Part shown: in pieces, positions 43,553 through 52,614 of the stretch
How the letters are laid out: each line of letters opens with the position of its first letter
Numbering within the stretch: position 1 is the stretch's first letter
Source of the DNA: Psychromarinibacter sp048262455
Lineage (GTDB): Bacteria; Pseudomonadota; Alphaproteobacteria; Rhodobacterales; Rhodobacteraceae
Assembly (NCBI GenBank): GCA_048262455.1
Contig: JBLXFD010000019.1
Location: forward strand, 1-64,000
DNA: 64,000 nucleotides
Reading direction: 5' to 3'
Program-made: the position numbers and the translations under genes
The notes under the pieces: model-generated
What the model saw: the letters and a program-made list of their open reading frames with translations, nothing else
The model's database searches: none
Told to the model about the DNA's origin: nothing

Positions 43553-44824
43553 ATGAACATCCTGATCCTCGGCGGCGGCGGGCGCGAACACGCGCTGGCC
43601 TGGGCCTGCCTGCAGAACCCCAAGTGCGACCGGCTGATCGTGGCGCCCGGCAACGCCGGCATCGCCGCCATCGCCGACTGCGCCGCGCTGGACATCGAGG
43701 ACGGGGCGGCGGTGGTGGACTTTGCCGTCGCCGAATCCATCGACTTCGTGATCGTCGGCCCCGAGGCGCCGCTGGCCGCCGGGGTCGCGGACGAGCTGCG
43801 GGCGGCGGGCATCCTGTGCTTCGGCCCGTCCAGGGCTGCGGCGGCGCTGGAGGCTTCGAAGCGGTTCACCAAGGAGGTCTGCGATGCCTGCGGCGCCCCA
43901 ACCGCCGCCTGGGCCCGCTTTACCGACCCGGTGGCGGCCAAGGAATACCTGCAGGAACAGGGCGTGCCGATCGTGGTCAAGGCCGACGGGCTGGCCGCCG
44001 GCAAGGGCGTGGTGGTGGCGATGACCGAGGCCGAGGCCATGGGCGCCATCGACGACATGTTCGGCGGCGCCTTCGGCGCGGCCGGGGCCGAGGTGGTGAT
44101 CGAGGAATTCATGGAGGGCGAGGAAGCCTCGTTCTTCGTGCTCTGCGACGGCACCGACGTGCTGCCGGTGGGCACCGCGCAGGACCACAAGCGCGTCGGC
44201 GAGGGCGACACCGGCCCCAACACCGGCGGCATGGGCGCCTATTCTCCCGCCCCGGTGCTGACCGACGAGATCGCAGAGCGCGCGCTGGCCGAGATCATCC
44301 GCCCCACGGTGGCCGAGATGGCCCGCCGCGGCACGCCCTACCAGGGGGTGCTCTACGCCGGCCTGATGATCCGGGACGGGGCGCCGCGGCTGGTGGAATA
44401 CAACGTGCGCTTCGGCGATCCCGAGTGCCAGCCGCTGATGATGCGGCTGGGCGCGCAGGCGCTGGACCTGATGCACGCCTGCGCCGAGCAGCGGCTGGGC
44501 GGGATGCAGGTGAACTGGGCCGACGACCACGCGCTTTGCGTGGTGATGGCCTCGAACGGCTACCCCGGCCCCTACGACAAAGGCAGCACCATCGGCGGGC
44601 TGGAACGGCTTCCCGAGGACAGCCACCACATGGTGTTCCACGCCGGCACAGCGCTGGAGGACGGGCGCATCACCGCCAGCGGCGGCCGGGTGCTGAACGT
44701 CACCGCGCGCGGCGGCGACTTGGCCGAGGCGCGCAGCCGCGCCTACGACCTGGTGGAGGGGATCGACTGGCCCGGGGGGTTCTTCCGGCGCGACATCGGC
44801 TGGCGCGCCCTGGGCCAGCCCTAG
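43553..44824 (+). CDS. purD: Phosphoribosylamine-glycine ligase PurD
   Basis: A 423-residue ATP-grasp ligase of purine synthesis. It begins MNILILGGGGREHALAW, and ATP-grasp features are KADGLAAGKGVVVAM, EASFFVLCDGTDVLPVGTAQDHKRVGEGDTGPNTGGMGAYSPAP, and LVEYNVRFGDPECQ. Length is standard. Divergent from the PfpI gene. Confidence 0.97.
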   Translation: MNILILGGGGREHALAWACLQNPKCDRLIVAPGNAGIAAIADCAALDIEDGAAVVDFAVAESIDFVIVGPEAPLAAGVADELRAAGILCFGPSRAAAALEASKRFTKEVCDACGAPTAAWARFTDPVAAKEYLQEQGVPIVVKADGLAAGKGVVVAMTEAEAMGAIDDMFGGAFGAAGAEVVIEEFMEGEEASFFVLCDGTDVLPVGTAQDHKRVGEGDTGPNTGGMGAYSPAPVLTDEIAERALAEIIRPTVAEMARRGTPYQGVLYAGLMIRDGAPRLVEYNVRFGDPECQPLMMRLGAQALDLMHACAEQRLGGMQVNWADDHALCVVMASNGYPGPYDKGSTIGGLERLPEDSHHMVFHAGTALEDGRITASGGRVLNVTARGGDLAEARSRAYDLVEGIDWPGGFFRRDIGWRALGQP

Positions 44825-44846
44825 GACGCGCCGGCGGGGCGGCGGC

Positions 44847-46076
44847 TCAGGCGCCGCCCATGTCCATCCCCAGCGCCTTGGCGACGGTGAAGATGTCCTT
44901 GTCGCCGCGCCCGCACATGTTCATGCAGATCAGGTGGTCCGAGGGCAGCTCCGGCGCGATCTTCAGCACGTGGGCCAGCGCGTGGCTGGGCTCCAGCGCC
45001 GGAATGATGCCCTCGCTCTCGCAGCACACCTGGAAGGCGTCCAGCGCCTCGCGGTCGGTGATCGAGACGTATTCGGCCCGGCCGATGTCGTGCAGCCAGG
45101 AATGCTCGGGCCCGATGCCGGGGTAGTCCAGCCCGGCCGAGATGCTGAAGCCTTCGAGGATCTGCCCGTCGTCGTCCTGCAGCAGGTAGGTGCGGTTGCC
45201 GTGCAGCACGCCGGGACGGCCGCCGGTCAGCGAAGCGCAGTGCTGCATCTTGTCGTCGACACCCTTGCCCCCGGCCTCGACCCCGATGATCCGCACGCTC
45301 TTGTCGTCGAGGAACGGGTAGAACAGCCCCATGGCGTTCGATCCGCCGCCGATCGCGGCGATGATGGTGTCGGGCAGACGGCCCTCGGCCTCGTGCATCT
45401 GCTCTTTCGCTTCCTTGCCGATGATCGCCTGGAAGTCGCGCACCATGGCCGGGTACGGGTGCGGGCCCGCCACCGTGCCGATGCAGTAGAAGGTGTCGCG
45501 CACGTTGGTGACCCAGTCGCGCAGCGCGTCGTTCATCGCGTCCTTCAGGGTGCCGCGGCCGGAGGTCACCGGCACCACCTCGGCCCCCAGCAGGCGCATG
45601 CGGAAGACGTTGGGCTTCTGCCGCTCGACGTCGTGCGCGCCCATGTAGACCACGCACTTCAGCCCGAACTTGGCGCAGACGGTGGCGGTGGCCACCCCGT
45701 GCTGCCCCGCCCCGGTCTCGGCGATGATGCGGGTCTTGCCCATGCGGCGGGCGAGGATGATCTGCCCCAGCACATTGTTGATCTTGTGCGCGCCGGTGTG
45801 GTTCAGCTCGTCCCGCTTGAAATACACCTTGGCCCCGCCCAGCCGCTCTGTCAGCCGCTCGGCGTGGTACAGCGGGCTGGGGCGGCCCACGTAGTGCTTC
45901 CACAGGAAGTCCATCTCGTCCCAGAAGCTCTGGTCGGTCTTGGCATGCTCGTACTGCGCCTCGAGGTCGAGGATCAGCGGCATCAGCGTCTCCGACACGA
46001 AACGCCCGCCGAACTGGCCGAAGCGGCCGTTCTCGTCGGGACCGGTCATGAAGGAATTGATGAGATCTTCGGGCAT
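44847..46076 (-). CDS. trpB: Tryptophan synthase beta chain TrpB
   Basis: A 409-residue PLP enzyme that condenses indole and serine. The PLP Lys is in NHTGAHKINN, the phosphate cup GGGSNA is in IAAIGGGSNAMGLF, and VEAGGKG follows. It is usually directly after trpF in relatives; here an esterase gene on the opposite strand separates them. Confidence 0.97.
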   Translation of the reverse strand: MPEDLINSFMTGPDENGRFGQFGGRFVSETLMPLILDLEAQYEHAKTDQSFWDEMDFLWKHYVGRPSPLYHAERLTERLGGAKVYFKRDELNHTGAHKINNVLGQIILARRMGKTRIIAETGAGQHGVATATVCAKFGLKCVVYMGAHDVERQKPNVFRMRLLGAEVVPVTSGRGTLKDAMNDALRDWVTNVRDTFYCIGTVAGPHPYPAMVRDFQAIIGKEAKEQMHEAEGRLPDTIIAAIGGGSNAMGLFYPFLDDKSVRIIGVEAGGKGVDDKMQHCASLTGGRPGVLHGNRTYLLQDDDGQILEGFSISAGLDYPGIGPEHSWLHDIGRAEYVSITDREALDAFQVCCESEGIIPALEPSHALAHVLKIAPELPSDHLICMNMCGRGDKDIFTVAKALGMDMGGA

Positions 46077-46250
46077 GGGTCTCTCCGCTGTCGGACCCGG
46101 CAGGGATACCTGCCCCGGCGCGCCGGAACAAGCGCCAAGCCGGGGGAACGGGCCTTAGGGTTTTCTGCCTTACCCATGGTCAACGGCATTGACGCTGCCC
46201 GCCGCGCTGGCCAGACTTCGGGCGACGGGGAAGAAGAAGAGGAAGATGGT

Positions 46251-48029
46251 ATGAGGTGGGGACCACGGGCAGTGGCGCCTGCTTTCGCGCTTGGGCTGGT
46301 GCTGGCGTTCGACGGCACCTCGGCGCAAGCGGGGCAGGCATGCGAGACCATGGGCGGCACCGCGCCCGCGGGCGTGCAGATCACCGAGGCCGCGACCACC
46401 CCCGCCACCCCCGAGATCCCCGTGGACCACTGCCTGCTGCGCGGCCTGATGGGCGCGCGCACCGGCAACGACGGCAAGCCCTACGCGATCCGTTTCGAGC
46501 TGCGGCTGCCGAAGGACTGGCAGGGGCGGTTCCTGCACCAGTTCAACGGCGGCAACGACGGCGCGGTGGTGCCGGCGCTGGGCAGCGGCACCGGGGTCGC
46601 CATGTCGGCGCCGGCGCTGACCCGCGGCTTCGCCGTGGTCTCCTCGGACGCGGGCCACGACGGCGAGGCGAACCCCGAGGCGGGGCTGGCGGGATCCAAC
46701 GTCTTCGGCTTCGATTTCGAGGCGCGGCGCGATTACGGCTACGGCGCGGTGGAAAAGCTGCACCCCGTGGCGCTGGCGCTGACCACGACCTTCTACGGCC
46801 GCGCGCCCGATTACATCTACGGCTACGGCCGGTCCAACGGGGGCCGGCACGCCATGGTGGCGGCCTCGCGGATGCCGGGGGCCTTCGACGGGCTGCTGGC
46901 GGGCTACCCCGGGTTCAACCTGCCCCGCGCGGCGCTGCAGCACGCCTGGGACGTGCAGGCCTTCCGGTCGGTGGCGGAAACCCTCGCCGGCGCCTTCAGC
47001 CGCGAGGAGCTGGAGCTGGTGGCCCGCGGCGTGGCGGCGGCTTGCGACGGGCTGGACGGGCTGGAGGACGGGGTGGCCTTCGACGTGAAGGGCTGCCAGC
47101 AGGCCTTCGACATCGCCGCGCTGACCTGCGCCGAGGGCCAGACCGCCGACTGCCTGCCCCCCGCCAAGGCCGAGGCGCTGGCGCGCATCCACGCCGGGCC
47201 GATGAATTCCGCGGGCGAGCCGCTTTACAGCGACTGGGCCTGGGACACCGGCATCGACAGCAACAACTGGCGGTTCTGGAAACTGGAAAGCGCGATCCCG
47301 CCCTGGGAGAACAAGCCGCTGATCGCGGTAATGGGTGCCGGCTCGCTGGCGCAGGTCTTTACCACGCCGCCCACGCCCGTGGAGGGCACCCCGGCGGCGC
47401 TGGAGGCCTTCCTGATGAACTTTGACTTCGATCTCGACGCGCCGAAGATCGAGGCGGTGGCCGAGGGCTATCCCGAAAGCGCCATGACGCTGATGACCCC
47501 CCCGGACGCCGAGGCGCCGCGGCTGGAGGGGCTGGAGGAAGCGGGCGGCAAGCTGATCGTGTTCCACGGGGTCTCGGACCCGGTGTTCTCGTTCAGCGAT
47601 ACCGCCCGGTGGTACGAGCGGCTGCAGAAGAACAACCCGGCGTCGGCCAATTTCGCCCGGTTCTACGCGATCCCCGGAATGCCCCACGGGCAGGGCGGCA
47701 ACGCGCCGGACGAGGTGGATTTCCTCGGCGCGCTGGTGGCCTGGGTGGAAGAGGGCACGGCGCCCGGCGCGGTGCCCGCCAGGTTCCCCGCCAGCCGCGA
47801 GCAGCTGGACCCGGGCAACGCCGGAGCCGAGCGGCCGCTGTGCCCTTGGCCGCAGGTGGCGGTTTACGTGGGCGACGACCAGATGTCGGCGAAGAGCTTC
47901 ACCTGCCGGGAGGGCACCCGGCCCGGAGCAAGGCGCGCAGCGCCGCCGGGCCAGCGCCCGTCCGTCCCCCGGGCGGGCGCTTCGTCACCGTTTGCGAGGG
48001 GACTGAGCGAGGGAGTGGCGGTGCCATGA
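46251..48029 (+). CDS. Secreted tannase/feruloyl esterase family protein with extended C-terminal tail
   Basis: A 592-residue protein with a signal peptide (MRWGPRAVAPAFALGLVLAFDGTSAQAG) and the alpha/beta-hydrolase core of the tannase/feruloyl esterase family. The nucleophile elbow is GYGRSNGGRH, the acid and His are in ISDPVFSFSD-like (HGVSDPVFS) and GMPHGQGG segments, and paired Cys occur through the lid domain. The family end PLCPWPQVAVYVGDD...FTC is at Cys552; after it about 40 residues (Arg/Pro/Ala-rich) come from a hairpin sequence and look like read-through of a lost stop. It would release hydroxycinnamic or gallic acids from plant esters. Confidence 0.85.
   Translation: MRWGPRAVAPAFALGLVLAFDGTSAQAGQACETMGGTAPAGVQITEAATTPATPEIPVDHCLLRGLMGARTGNDGKPYAIRFELRLPKDWQGRFLHQFNGGNDGAVVPALGSGTGVAMSAPALTRGFAVVSSDAGHDGEANPEAGLAGSNVFGFDFEARRDYGYGAVEKLHPVALALTTTFYGRAPDYIYGYGRSNGGRHAMVAASRMPGAFDGLLAGYPGFNLPRAALQHAWDVQAFRSVAETLAGAFSREELELVARGVAAACDGLDGLEDGVAFDVKGCQQAFDIAALTCAEGQTADCLPPAKAEALARIHAGPMNSAGEPLYSDWAWDTGIDSNNWRFWKLESAIPPWENKPLIAVMGAGSLAQVFTTPPTPVEGTPAALEAFLMNFDFDLDAPKIEAVAEGYPESAMTLMTPPDAEAPRLEGLEEAGGKLIVFHGVSDPVFSFSDTARWYERLQKNNPASANFARFYAIPGMPHGQGGNAPDEVDFLGALVAWVEEGTAPGAVPARFPASREQLDPGNAGAERPLCPWPQVAVYVGDDQMSAKSFTCREGTRPGARRAAPPGQRPSVPRAGASSPFARGLSEGVAVP
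47920..47952 (+). repeat. Compound hairpin inside the esterase 3' tail
   Basis: GGCCCGG (47920-47926) pairs with CCGGGCC (47946-47952), and an inner stem GGCGC (47932-47936) pairs with GCGCC (47940-47944). It begins about 14 bases after the last conserved Cys codon and looks like an old intergenic hairpin now within the coding frame. A further inverted repeat (CAGCGCCCGTCCGT at 47952-47965 and ACGGACGGGCGCTG at 48063-48076) brackets the stop. Confidence 0.55.
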
Positions 48030-48096
48030 ACCGACGACCACCAGCGGCACGTGCGCCCACCCACGGACGGGCGCTGCCCCTCCTGTCACGCCCCGG

Positions 48097-48735
48097 CTAC
48101 CCCTGCGCTGCCCGCGCAAAGGCCGCGATCAGCCCCGCATCCTTCACCCCTGGCGCGCTTTCCACGCCAGAGGAGACATCCACCTGCCGCGCGCCGGTCA
48201 GCCGCGCCGCCTCGGCCACGTTCTCCGGCGTCAGCCCGCCCGCCAGCATCCACGGCACCGGCCAGCGCCGCCCCGCGATCAGCCGCCAGTCGAAGGCCAC
48301 CCCGTTCCCGCCCGGCAGCGCCGCGCCCTTAGGCGGCTTGGCATCCACCAGCAACTGATCGGCCACGCGGCCGTACTCCTCCAAAGCCGGCAGGTCCGCC
48401 TCGGTGGCCACCCCCACCGCCTTCATCACGGGCAGCCCGTACCGCGCCCGCACCTCTGCCACCCGCTCGGGGTTTTCGCGGCCGTGAAGCTGCAGCATGT
48501 CCAGCGGCACCGTCTCGGTAACGACGTCCAGCCAATCGTCCGACGCATCCACGGTCAGCGCCACCTTGCACAGGCCGGGCGGCACCTCGGCCGCCAAGCG
48601 CGCCGCCTCTTCAGGCGAGAGGTTGCGGGGGGACTTGGGGAAGAAGACGAAACCGACATAGGCCGCCCGCGCCCGGGCCGCGGCCTCCACGTCGGAGGCG
48701 GCGGTGAGGCCGCAGAACTTGACCCGCAGGTTCAC
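48097..48735 (-). CDS. trpF: Phosphoribosylanthranilate isomerase TrpF
   Basis: A 212-residue (beta/alpha)8 isomerase of tryptophan synthesis. The catalytic Cys is in VKFCGLT, the catalytic Asp in LTVDASDDW, and the phosphate site in LAGGLTPENV and DVSSGVESAPGVKD. The start is a GTG at 48735 (GTG AAC CTG CGG), matching the family start; it is 10 bases after lapA. Confidence 0.96.
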   Translation of the reverse strand: MNLRVKFCGLTAASDVEAAARARAAYVGFVFFPKSPRNLSPEEAARLAAEVPPGLCKVALTVDASDDWLDVVTETVPLDMLQLHGRENPERVAEVRARYGLPVMKAVGVATEADLPALEEYGRVADQLLVDAKPPKGAALPGGNGVAFDWRLIAGRRWPVPWMLAGGLTPENVAEAARLTGARQVDVSSGVESAPGVKDAGLIAAFARAAQG

Positions 48736-48745
48736 CCCAGCAGCC

Positions 48746-49105
48746 TCAGCCGGTGCGGCTGCCGGACTCCAGCAGCGCCAGAACCTCGTCGCCATGGGCG
48801 GGATTGTCGGTGCGCAGCCGGTTGACCTCGCGCGCCAGCCGCTCTTTCTCGCGGCGCTGGCGGGCGGCCTCGGCGCGGTGCTTGTGTTCGCGCAGCCACT
48901 CCCAGACGAAGCCCAGCAGCAGGCCGGCGACCACGCCGCCGAAGATCACGATGAACAGCGGCAGCGTGACGCTGGCGCCGATGCCGAGCACGAGGGCCAG
49001 TTCCTCGGGCAGCAGGTGCAAGGTGACGTCGGCGCGGTTGGCAAGGGCGACGGTGATCAGGACGATCGCGATCGCGGCCAGGATGGCGTAGCGGATGTAG
49101 CGCAT
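48746..49105 (-). CDS. lapA: LapA-like membrane protein (DUF1049)
   Basis: A 119-residue protein with two hydrophobic helices (YIRYAILAAIAIVLITVALANRADV and LGIGASVTLPLFIVIFGGVVAGLLLGFVWEW) and a basic coiled-coil tail (KHRAEAARQRREKERLAREVNRLRTD). This is the lipopolysaccharide assembly protein A domain. Its place between ihfB and trpF is conserved in alphaproteobacteria. Confidence 0.88.
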   Translation of the reverse strand: MRYIRYAILAAIAIVLITVALANRADVTLHLLPEELALVLGIGASVTLPLFIVIFGGVVAGLLLGFVWEWLREHKHRAEAARQRREKERLAREVNRLRTDNPAHGDEVLALLESGSRTG

Positions 49106-49113
49106 GTGGCTCC

Positions 49114-49398
49114 TCAGGCGTTGCCGTTCAGCCGGTCGCGCAGCAGCTTGCCGGTCTTGAAGAAAGGCACGTGTTTCTCTTCCACCTCAACCGCCTCGCC
49201 TGTCCGCGGGTTCCGCCCGACGCGCGCATCGCGCTTTTTCACCGAGAAGGCGCCGAAGCCGCGCAGCTCCACGCGGTTGCCGGCGGCCACCGCCTCGATG
49301 ATCTGTTCGAAGATGGTGTTGACGATCCGCTCCACGTCGCGCTGGAACAAATGCGGGTTCTCGTCGGCGATCTTCTGGATCAGCTCCGAGCGGATCAT
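49114..49398 (-). CDS. ihfB: Integration host factor beta subunit IhfB
   Basis: A 94-residue HU/IHF-fold protein. MIRSELIQKIADENPHL, VELRGFGAFSVKKRDARVGRNPRTGE and VPFFKTGKLLRDRLN are diagnostic. It bends DNA as a heterodimer with IhfA. It follows rpsA with a 302-base gap that carries the rpsA terminator. Confidence 0.96.
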   Translation of the reverse strand: MIRSELIQKIADENPHLFQRDVERIVNTIFEQIIEAVAAGNRVELRGFGAFSVKKRDARVGRNPRTGEAVEVEEKHVPFFKTGKLLRDRLNGNA

Positions 49399-49642
49399 TG
49401 CAGCATCTCCCTTGGACGATAATTGAATCGGGGCCGTCTGGCGCGGCTTCTACAGGCCGGAACTATATGGGGAATTAAACGGCCCATAAACCTGTGCACA
49501 ACCCGAATGGCGGGGATAAAGCGCATTTGCGTGAACAATCGGCGCCAGATGCGGCAGCGCAGCAGGAAAAACGCGATTGTTTGGCGGATTTTCGCCGTGT
49601 CGCAGGACCTTACGCCAACGTTAGCGAATCGCGCCCGGAAAC

Positions 49643-49675
49643 GAAAAAGGCCCCGCACCTTCCAGCGCGGGACCC
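49643..49675 (-). terminator. Rho-independent terminator of rpsA
   Basis: On the leftward strand GGTCCCGC pairs with GCGGGGCC (49667-49674 and 49649-49656, one G-U pair), loop ten bases, followed by TTTTTC. It is 26 bases after the rpsA stop. The remaining gap to ihfB (49399-49640) holds no gene that I can support and must contain the ihfB promoter. Confidence 0.75.
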
Positions 49676-49700
49676 TTGTTCACCACCCTTGGCGGCAAAC

Positions 49701-51383
49701 CTACTTTTCGTCGCCCTTCAGCGCGGCGCCGAGGATGTCGCCCAGCGAGGCGCCGGAGTCGGAGGAACCGTACTGCTGCACCGCCTCCTTCTCTTCGGCG
49801 ATCTCGCGTGCCTTGATCGACAGGCCCAGGCGGCGCGACTTGGCGTCGACGTTGGTGACGCGGACGTCCACCTTGTCACCCACGCCGAAGCGCTCGGGGC
49901 GCTGCTCGGAGCGGTCGCGCGACAGGTCGGAGCGGCGGATGAAGGACTTCATGCCCTCGTACTCCACTTCGATCCCGCCGTCCTCGATCGCCGTCACGTT
50001 GACGGTGATGATCGAGCCGCGCTTCACGCCGTCCACGGCATCGGCGAAGGGATCGCCTTCCAGCGCCTTGACCGACAGGCTGATACGCTCCTTGTCGGTG
50101 TCCACCTCGGTGACGACGGCCTTGACCATGTCGCCCTTGCGGTAGTTCTGGATCGCTTCCTCGCCACGCTGGTCCCAGCTGAGGTCGGACAGGTGGACCA
50201 TGCCGTCGATGTCGTTCTCGAGGCCGATGAACAGACCGAACTCGGTGATATTCTTGACCTCGCCCTCGACCTCGGTGCCCACCGGGAACTGCTCTTCGAA
50301 CACTTCCCACGGGTTGCGCATGGTCTGCTTGAGACCCAGCGACACCCGGCGCTTGGCGGTGTCGATCTCCAGCACCATGACTTCCACTTCCTGCGAGGTG
50401 GAGACGATCTTGCCGGGATGGACGTTTTTCTTGGTCCAGGACATTTCCGAGACGTGCACCAGGCCCTCGACCCCCGGCTCCAGCTCCACGAAGGCGCCGT
50501 AGTCGGTGATGTTGGTGACGCGGCCGGTGTGCACCGTGTCCAGCGGGAACTTGGCTTCCACGGAATCCCACGGATCGTCCTGCAGCTGCTTCATGCCGAG
50601 GCTGATGCGGTGGGTTTCCTTGTTGATCTTGATGACCTGGACCTTGACGGTCTCGCCGATCGCCAGGATCTCGGAGGGGTGGTTGACCCGGCGCCAGGCC
50701 ATGTCGGTGACGTGCAGCAGGCCGTCGACGCCGCCGAGGTCGACGAAGGCGCCGTACTCGGTGATGTTCTTGACCACGCCGTCCACGGCATCGCCCTCGG
50801 ACAGCTTGCCGATGACCTCGGCGCGCTGCTCGGCGCGGGATTCTTCAAGGATGGCGCGGCGCGAGACCACGATGTTGCCGCGGCGGCGGTCCATCTTGAG
50901 GATCTGGAACGGCTGCTTGAGGCCCATCAGCGGGCCGGCATCGCGCACCGGGCGGACATCGACCTGGCTGCCGGGCAGGAAGGCCACGGCGCCGCCGAGA
51001 TCGACGGTGAAGCCACCCTTGACGCGGCCGAAGATCGCGCCCTCGACGCGGTTCTCGTCGGCGTAGGCTTTTTCCAGGCGGTCCCAGGCTTCCTCGCGGC
51101 GGGCCTTGTCACGGCTGATGACGGCCTCGCCCCGGGCGTTCTCGACGCGGTCGAGGTAGACTTCCACCTCGTCGCCCACTTCGATGCTGGGCGCTTCGCC
51201 GGGATTGGTGAATTCCTTCAGATCGACGCGGCCTTCCATCTTGTAGCCGACGTCGATGATGGCCTGGCCTGCTTCGACAGCGATGACCTTGCCCTTGACC
51301 ACCGAACCCTCGTTCGGCGTGTCGATTTCGAGACTTTCGTTAAGAAGGGCCTCGAATTCCTCCATAGATGCGTTTTGAGCCAT
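49701..51383 (-). CDS. rpsA: 30S ribosomal protein S1
   Basis: A 560-residue protein with six S1 RNA-binding repeats (for example GSVVKGKVIAVEAGQAIIDVGYKMEGRV, VVKNITEYGAFVDLGGVDGLLHVTDMAW, GRVTNITDYGAFVELEPGVEGLVHVSEMSW, GEVKNITEFGLFIGLENDIDGMVHLSDLSW). Domains 1-2 bind the ribosome and 3-6 bind mRNA. Length is typical for alphaproteobacteria. It follows cmk in most relatives; here an aldo/keto reductase gene lies between. Confidence 0.97.
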   Translation of the reverse strand: MAQNASMEEFEALLNESLEIDTPNEGSVVKGKVIAVEAGQAIIDVGYKMEGRVDLKEFTNPGEAPSIEVGDEVEVYLDRVENARGEAVISRDKARREEAWDRLEKAYADENRVEGAIFGRVKGGFTVDLGGAVAFLPGSQVDVRPVRDAGPLMGLKQPFQILKMDRRRGNIVVSRRAILEESRAEQRAEVIGKLSEGDAVDGVVKNITEYGAFVDLGGVDGLLHVTDMAWRRVNHPSEILAIGETVKVQVIKINKETHRISLGMKQLQDDPWDSVEAKFPLDTVHTGRVTNITDYGAFVELEPGVEGLVHVSEMSWTKKNVHPGKIVSTSQEVEVMVLEIDTAKRRVSLGLKQTMRNPWEVFEEQFPVGTEVEGEVKNITEFGLFIGLENDIDGMVHLSDLSWDQRGEEAIQNYRKGDMVKAVVTEVDTDKERISLSVKALEGDPFADAVDGVKRGSIITVNVTAIEDGGIEVEYEGMKSFIRRSDLSRDRSEQRPERFGVGDKVDVRVTNVDAKSRRLGLSIKAREIAEEKEAVQQYGSSDSGASLGDILGAALKGDEK

Positions 51384-51479
51384 GTGGCGCTTGGATTCCT
51401 ATTCAGTGGTTTTTCCGGCCGCGCGGTTGTCTCCGCCGGTCTTGGGGTTTCATTGGTCTAGCGGGGCCGCAAAGCAAAG

Positions 51480-51500
51480 AGGGCCGGAGGCTCCGACCCT
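51480..51500 (-). terminator. Hairpin between aldo/keto reductase gene and rpsA, probable terminator
   Basis: On the leftward strand AGGGTCGGAG and CTCCGGCCCT form a 10-base stem with one G-U pair around a one-base centre (so effectively an 8-9 base stem), followed by CTTTGCTTTGC. It lies 115 bases after the reductase stop. The U-tract is weak, so termination may be partial. Confidence 0.5.
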
Positions 51501-51615
51501 GCTCATCCCTCTGCCATGCGGCGTTTCCCGCCTTGTCGACGGGCGCGGGTATAGGCCAGCAAGGGGCGGTTGGCAAGAGCCGGGGTGACTTCCGGCGCCG
51601 CCCGCCCCCGCCGGA

Positions 51616-52614
51616 TCAGCAGTACCGTTCGGGCCCGACGTACTGGCCGGTGCTGTAGCGGTCGCCATGGGCCCAGCCCACCGGCAGCACCTTCTCGATC
51701 GCCGCCAGCTGGCCCGCGTCCAGCGACAGCTCGGTTCCCCGGGCCAGTTCGCGGAAGTGGGTGACGGACCGGGTGCCGGGGATCGGGATCACCCCCTCGC
51801 CCTGCGCCAGCAGCCAGGCGATGGCCAGCGCCGCCGCCGGCTCGCCCATCTCCGCCGCCAGCTTGCGGAAACGGTCGGTGGCCTCGAGGTTGCGGCGGTG
51901 GTTGTCGGGGCTGAAGCGCGGGTTGACCTTCAGGAAGTCGATGCCCGGCACCCGCTCGGGCCGGATCGGATCGTCGGTCAGCAGCGAGCGGCCCACCGGC
52001 GAGAAGGCCACCAGCGCGGTGCCCAGTTCCTCGCAGGCCTGCACCAGCCCCAGCTCCGGCGCGCGGGTGGCGAGGGAGTATTCCGACTGCACCGCCGCGA
52101 TCGGATGCATCTCGGCCGCGCGGCGCAGCGAGGCGGGGGCGATCTCGGAAAACCCGATCGCCTGGCACTTGCCCTTCTTCACCAAGCCGGCCAGCGCCTC
52201 GGTCGCCTCCTCGATCGGCATCTCGGCCTCGCGCCGGTGGATGTAGTACAGCGCGACGCTGTCCACCCCCAGCCGCTTCAGGCTGCCGTCAAGCTCGGCC
52301 TCGAGGTGGGCGGCGTCGTTGCGGTAGCAGCGCTTGCCCTCGGCGTCCTTGGTGATGCCGCCCTTGGTGGCGATGACGAAGCGCTCGCGTGCCTCGGGGC
52401 GCTGGGCCATGTAGCGGCCGATGATCTCCTCGGACTTGCCGCCCGCATAGACATTGGAGGTGTCGAGGTGGGTCACCCCCAGCTCCATCGCCGCGTCCAT
52501 CACCGCGAAACCGTCGGCCTCGGTCACCGGCCCGTAGAACGGCCCCAGGGACATCGCCCCGAACCCCATGGCAGAGACCTCCGCCCCGCCCCTGCCCAGC
52601 CTGCGCGTCTTCAT
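51616..52614 (-). CDS. Aldo/keto reductase
   Basis: A 332-residue (beta/alpha)8 NADPH-dependent reductase of the AKR superfamily. The tetrad Asp (LDTSNVYAGG), Tyr (same segment), Lys (VIATKGG) and His (YYIHRREA) is present, and the C-terminal IPIPGTRSVTHFRELA binds the cofactor. It resembles AKR11/13-type proteins. The ATG overlaps the cmk stop, so it is co-translated with cmk. It is not part of the usual cmk-rpsA cluster. Confidence 0.9.
   Translation of the reverse strand: MKTRRLGRGGAEVSAMGFGAMSLGPFYGPVTEADGFAVMDAAMELGVTHLDTSNVYAGGKSEEIIGRYMAQRPEARERFVIATKGGITKDAEGKRCYRNDAAHLEAELDGSLKRLGVDSVALYYIHRREAEMPIEEATEALAGLVKKGKCQAIGFSEIAPASLRRAAEMHPIAAVQSEYSLATRAPELGLVQACEELGTALVAFSPVGRSLLTDDPIRPERVPGIDFLKVNPRFSPDNHRRNLEATDRFRKLAAEMGEPAAALAIAWLLAQGEGVIPIPGTRSVTHFRELARGTELSLDAGQLAAIEKVLPVGWAHGDRYSTGQYVGPERYC

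Noticed and set aside
49395..49658. An 87-codon minus-strand frame between rpsA and ihfB
   Set aside because: It begins inside the rpsA terminator hairpin region, has no ribosome site and no similarity to known proteins.
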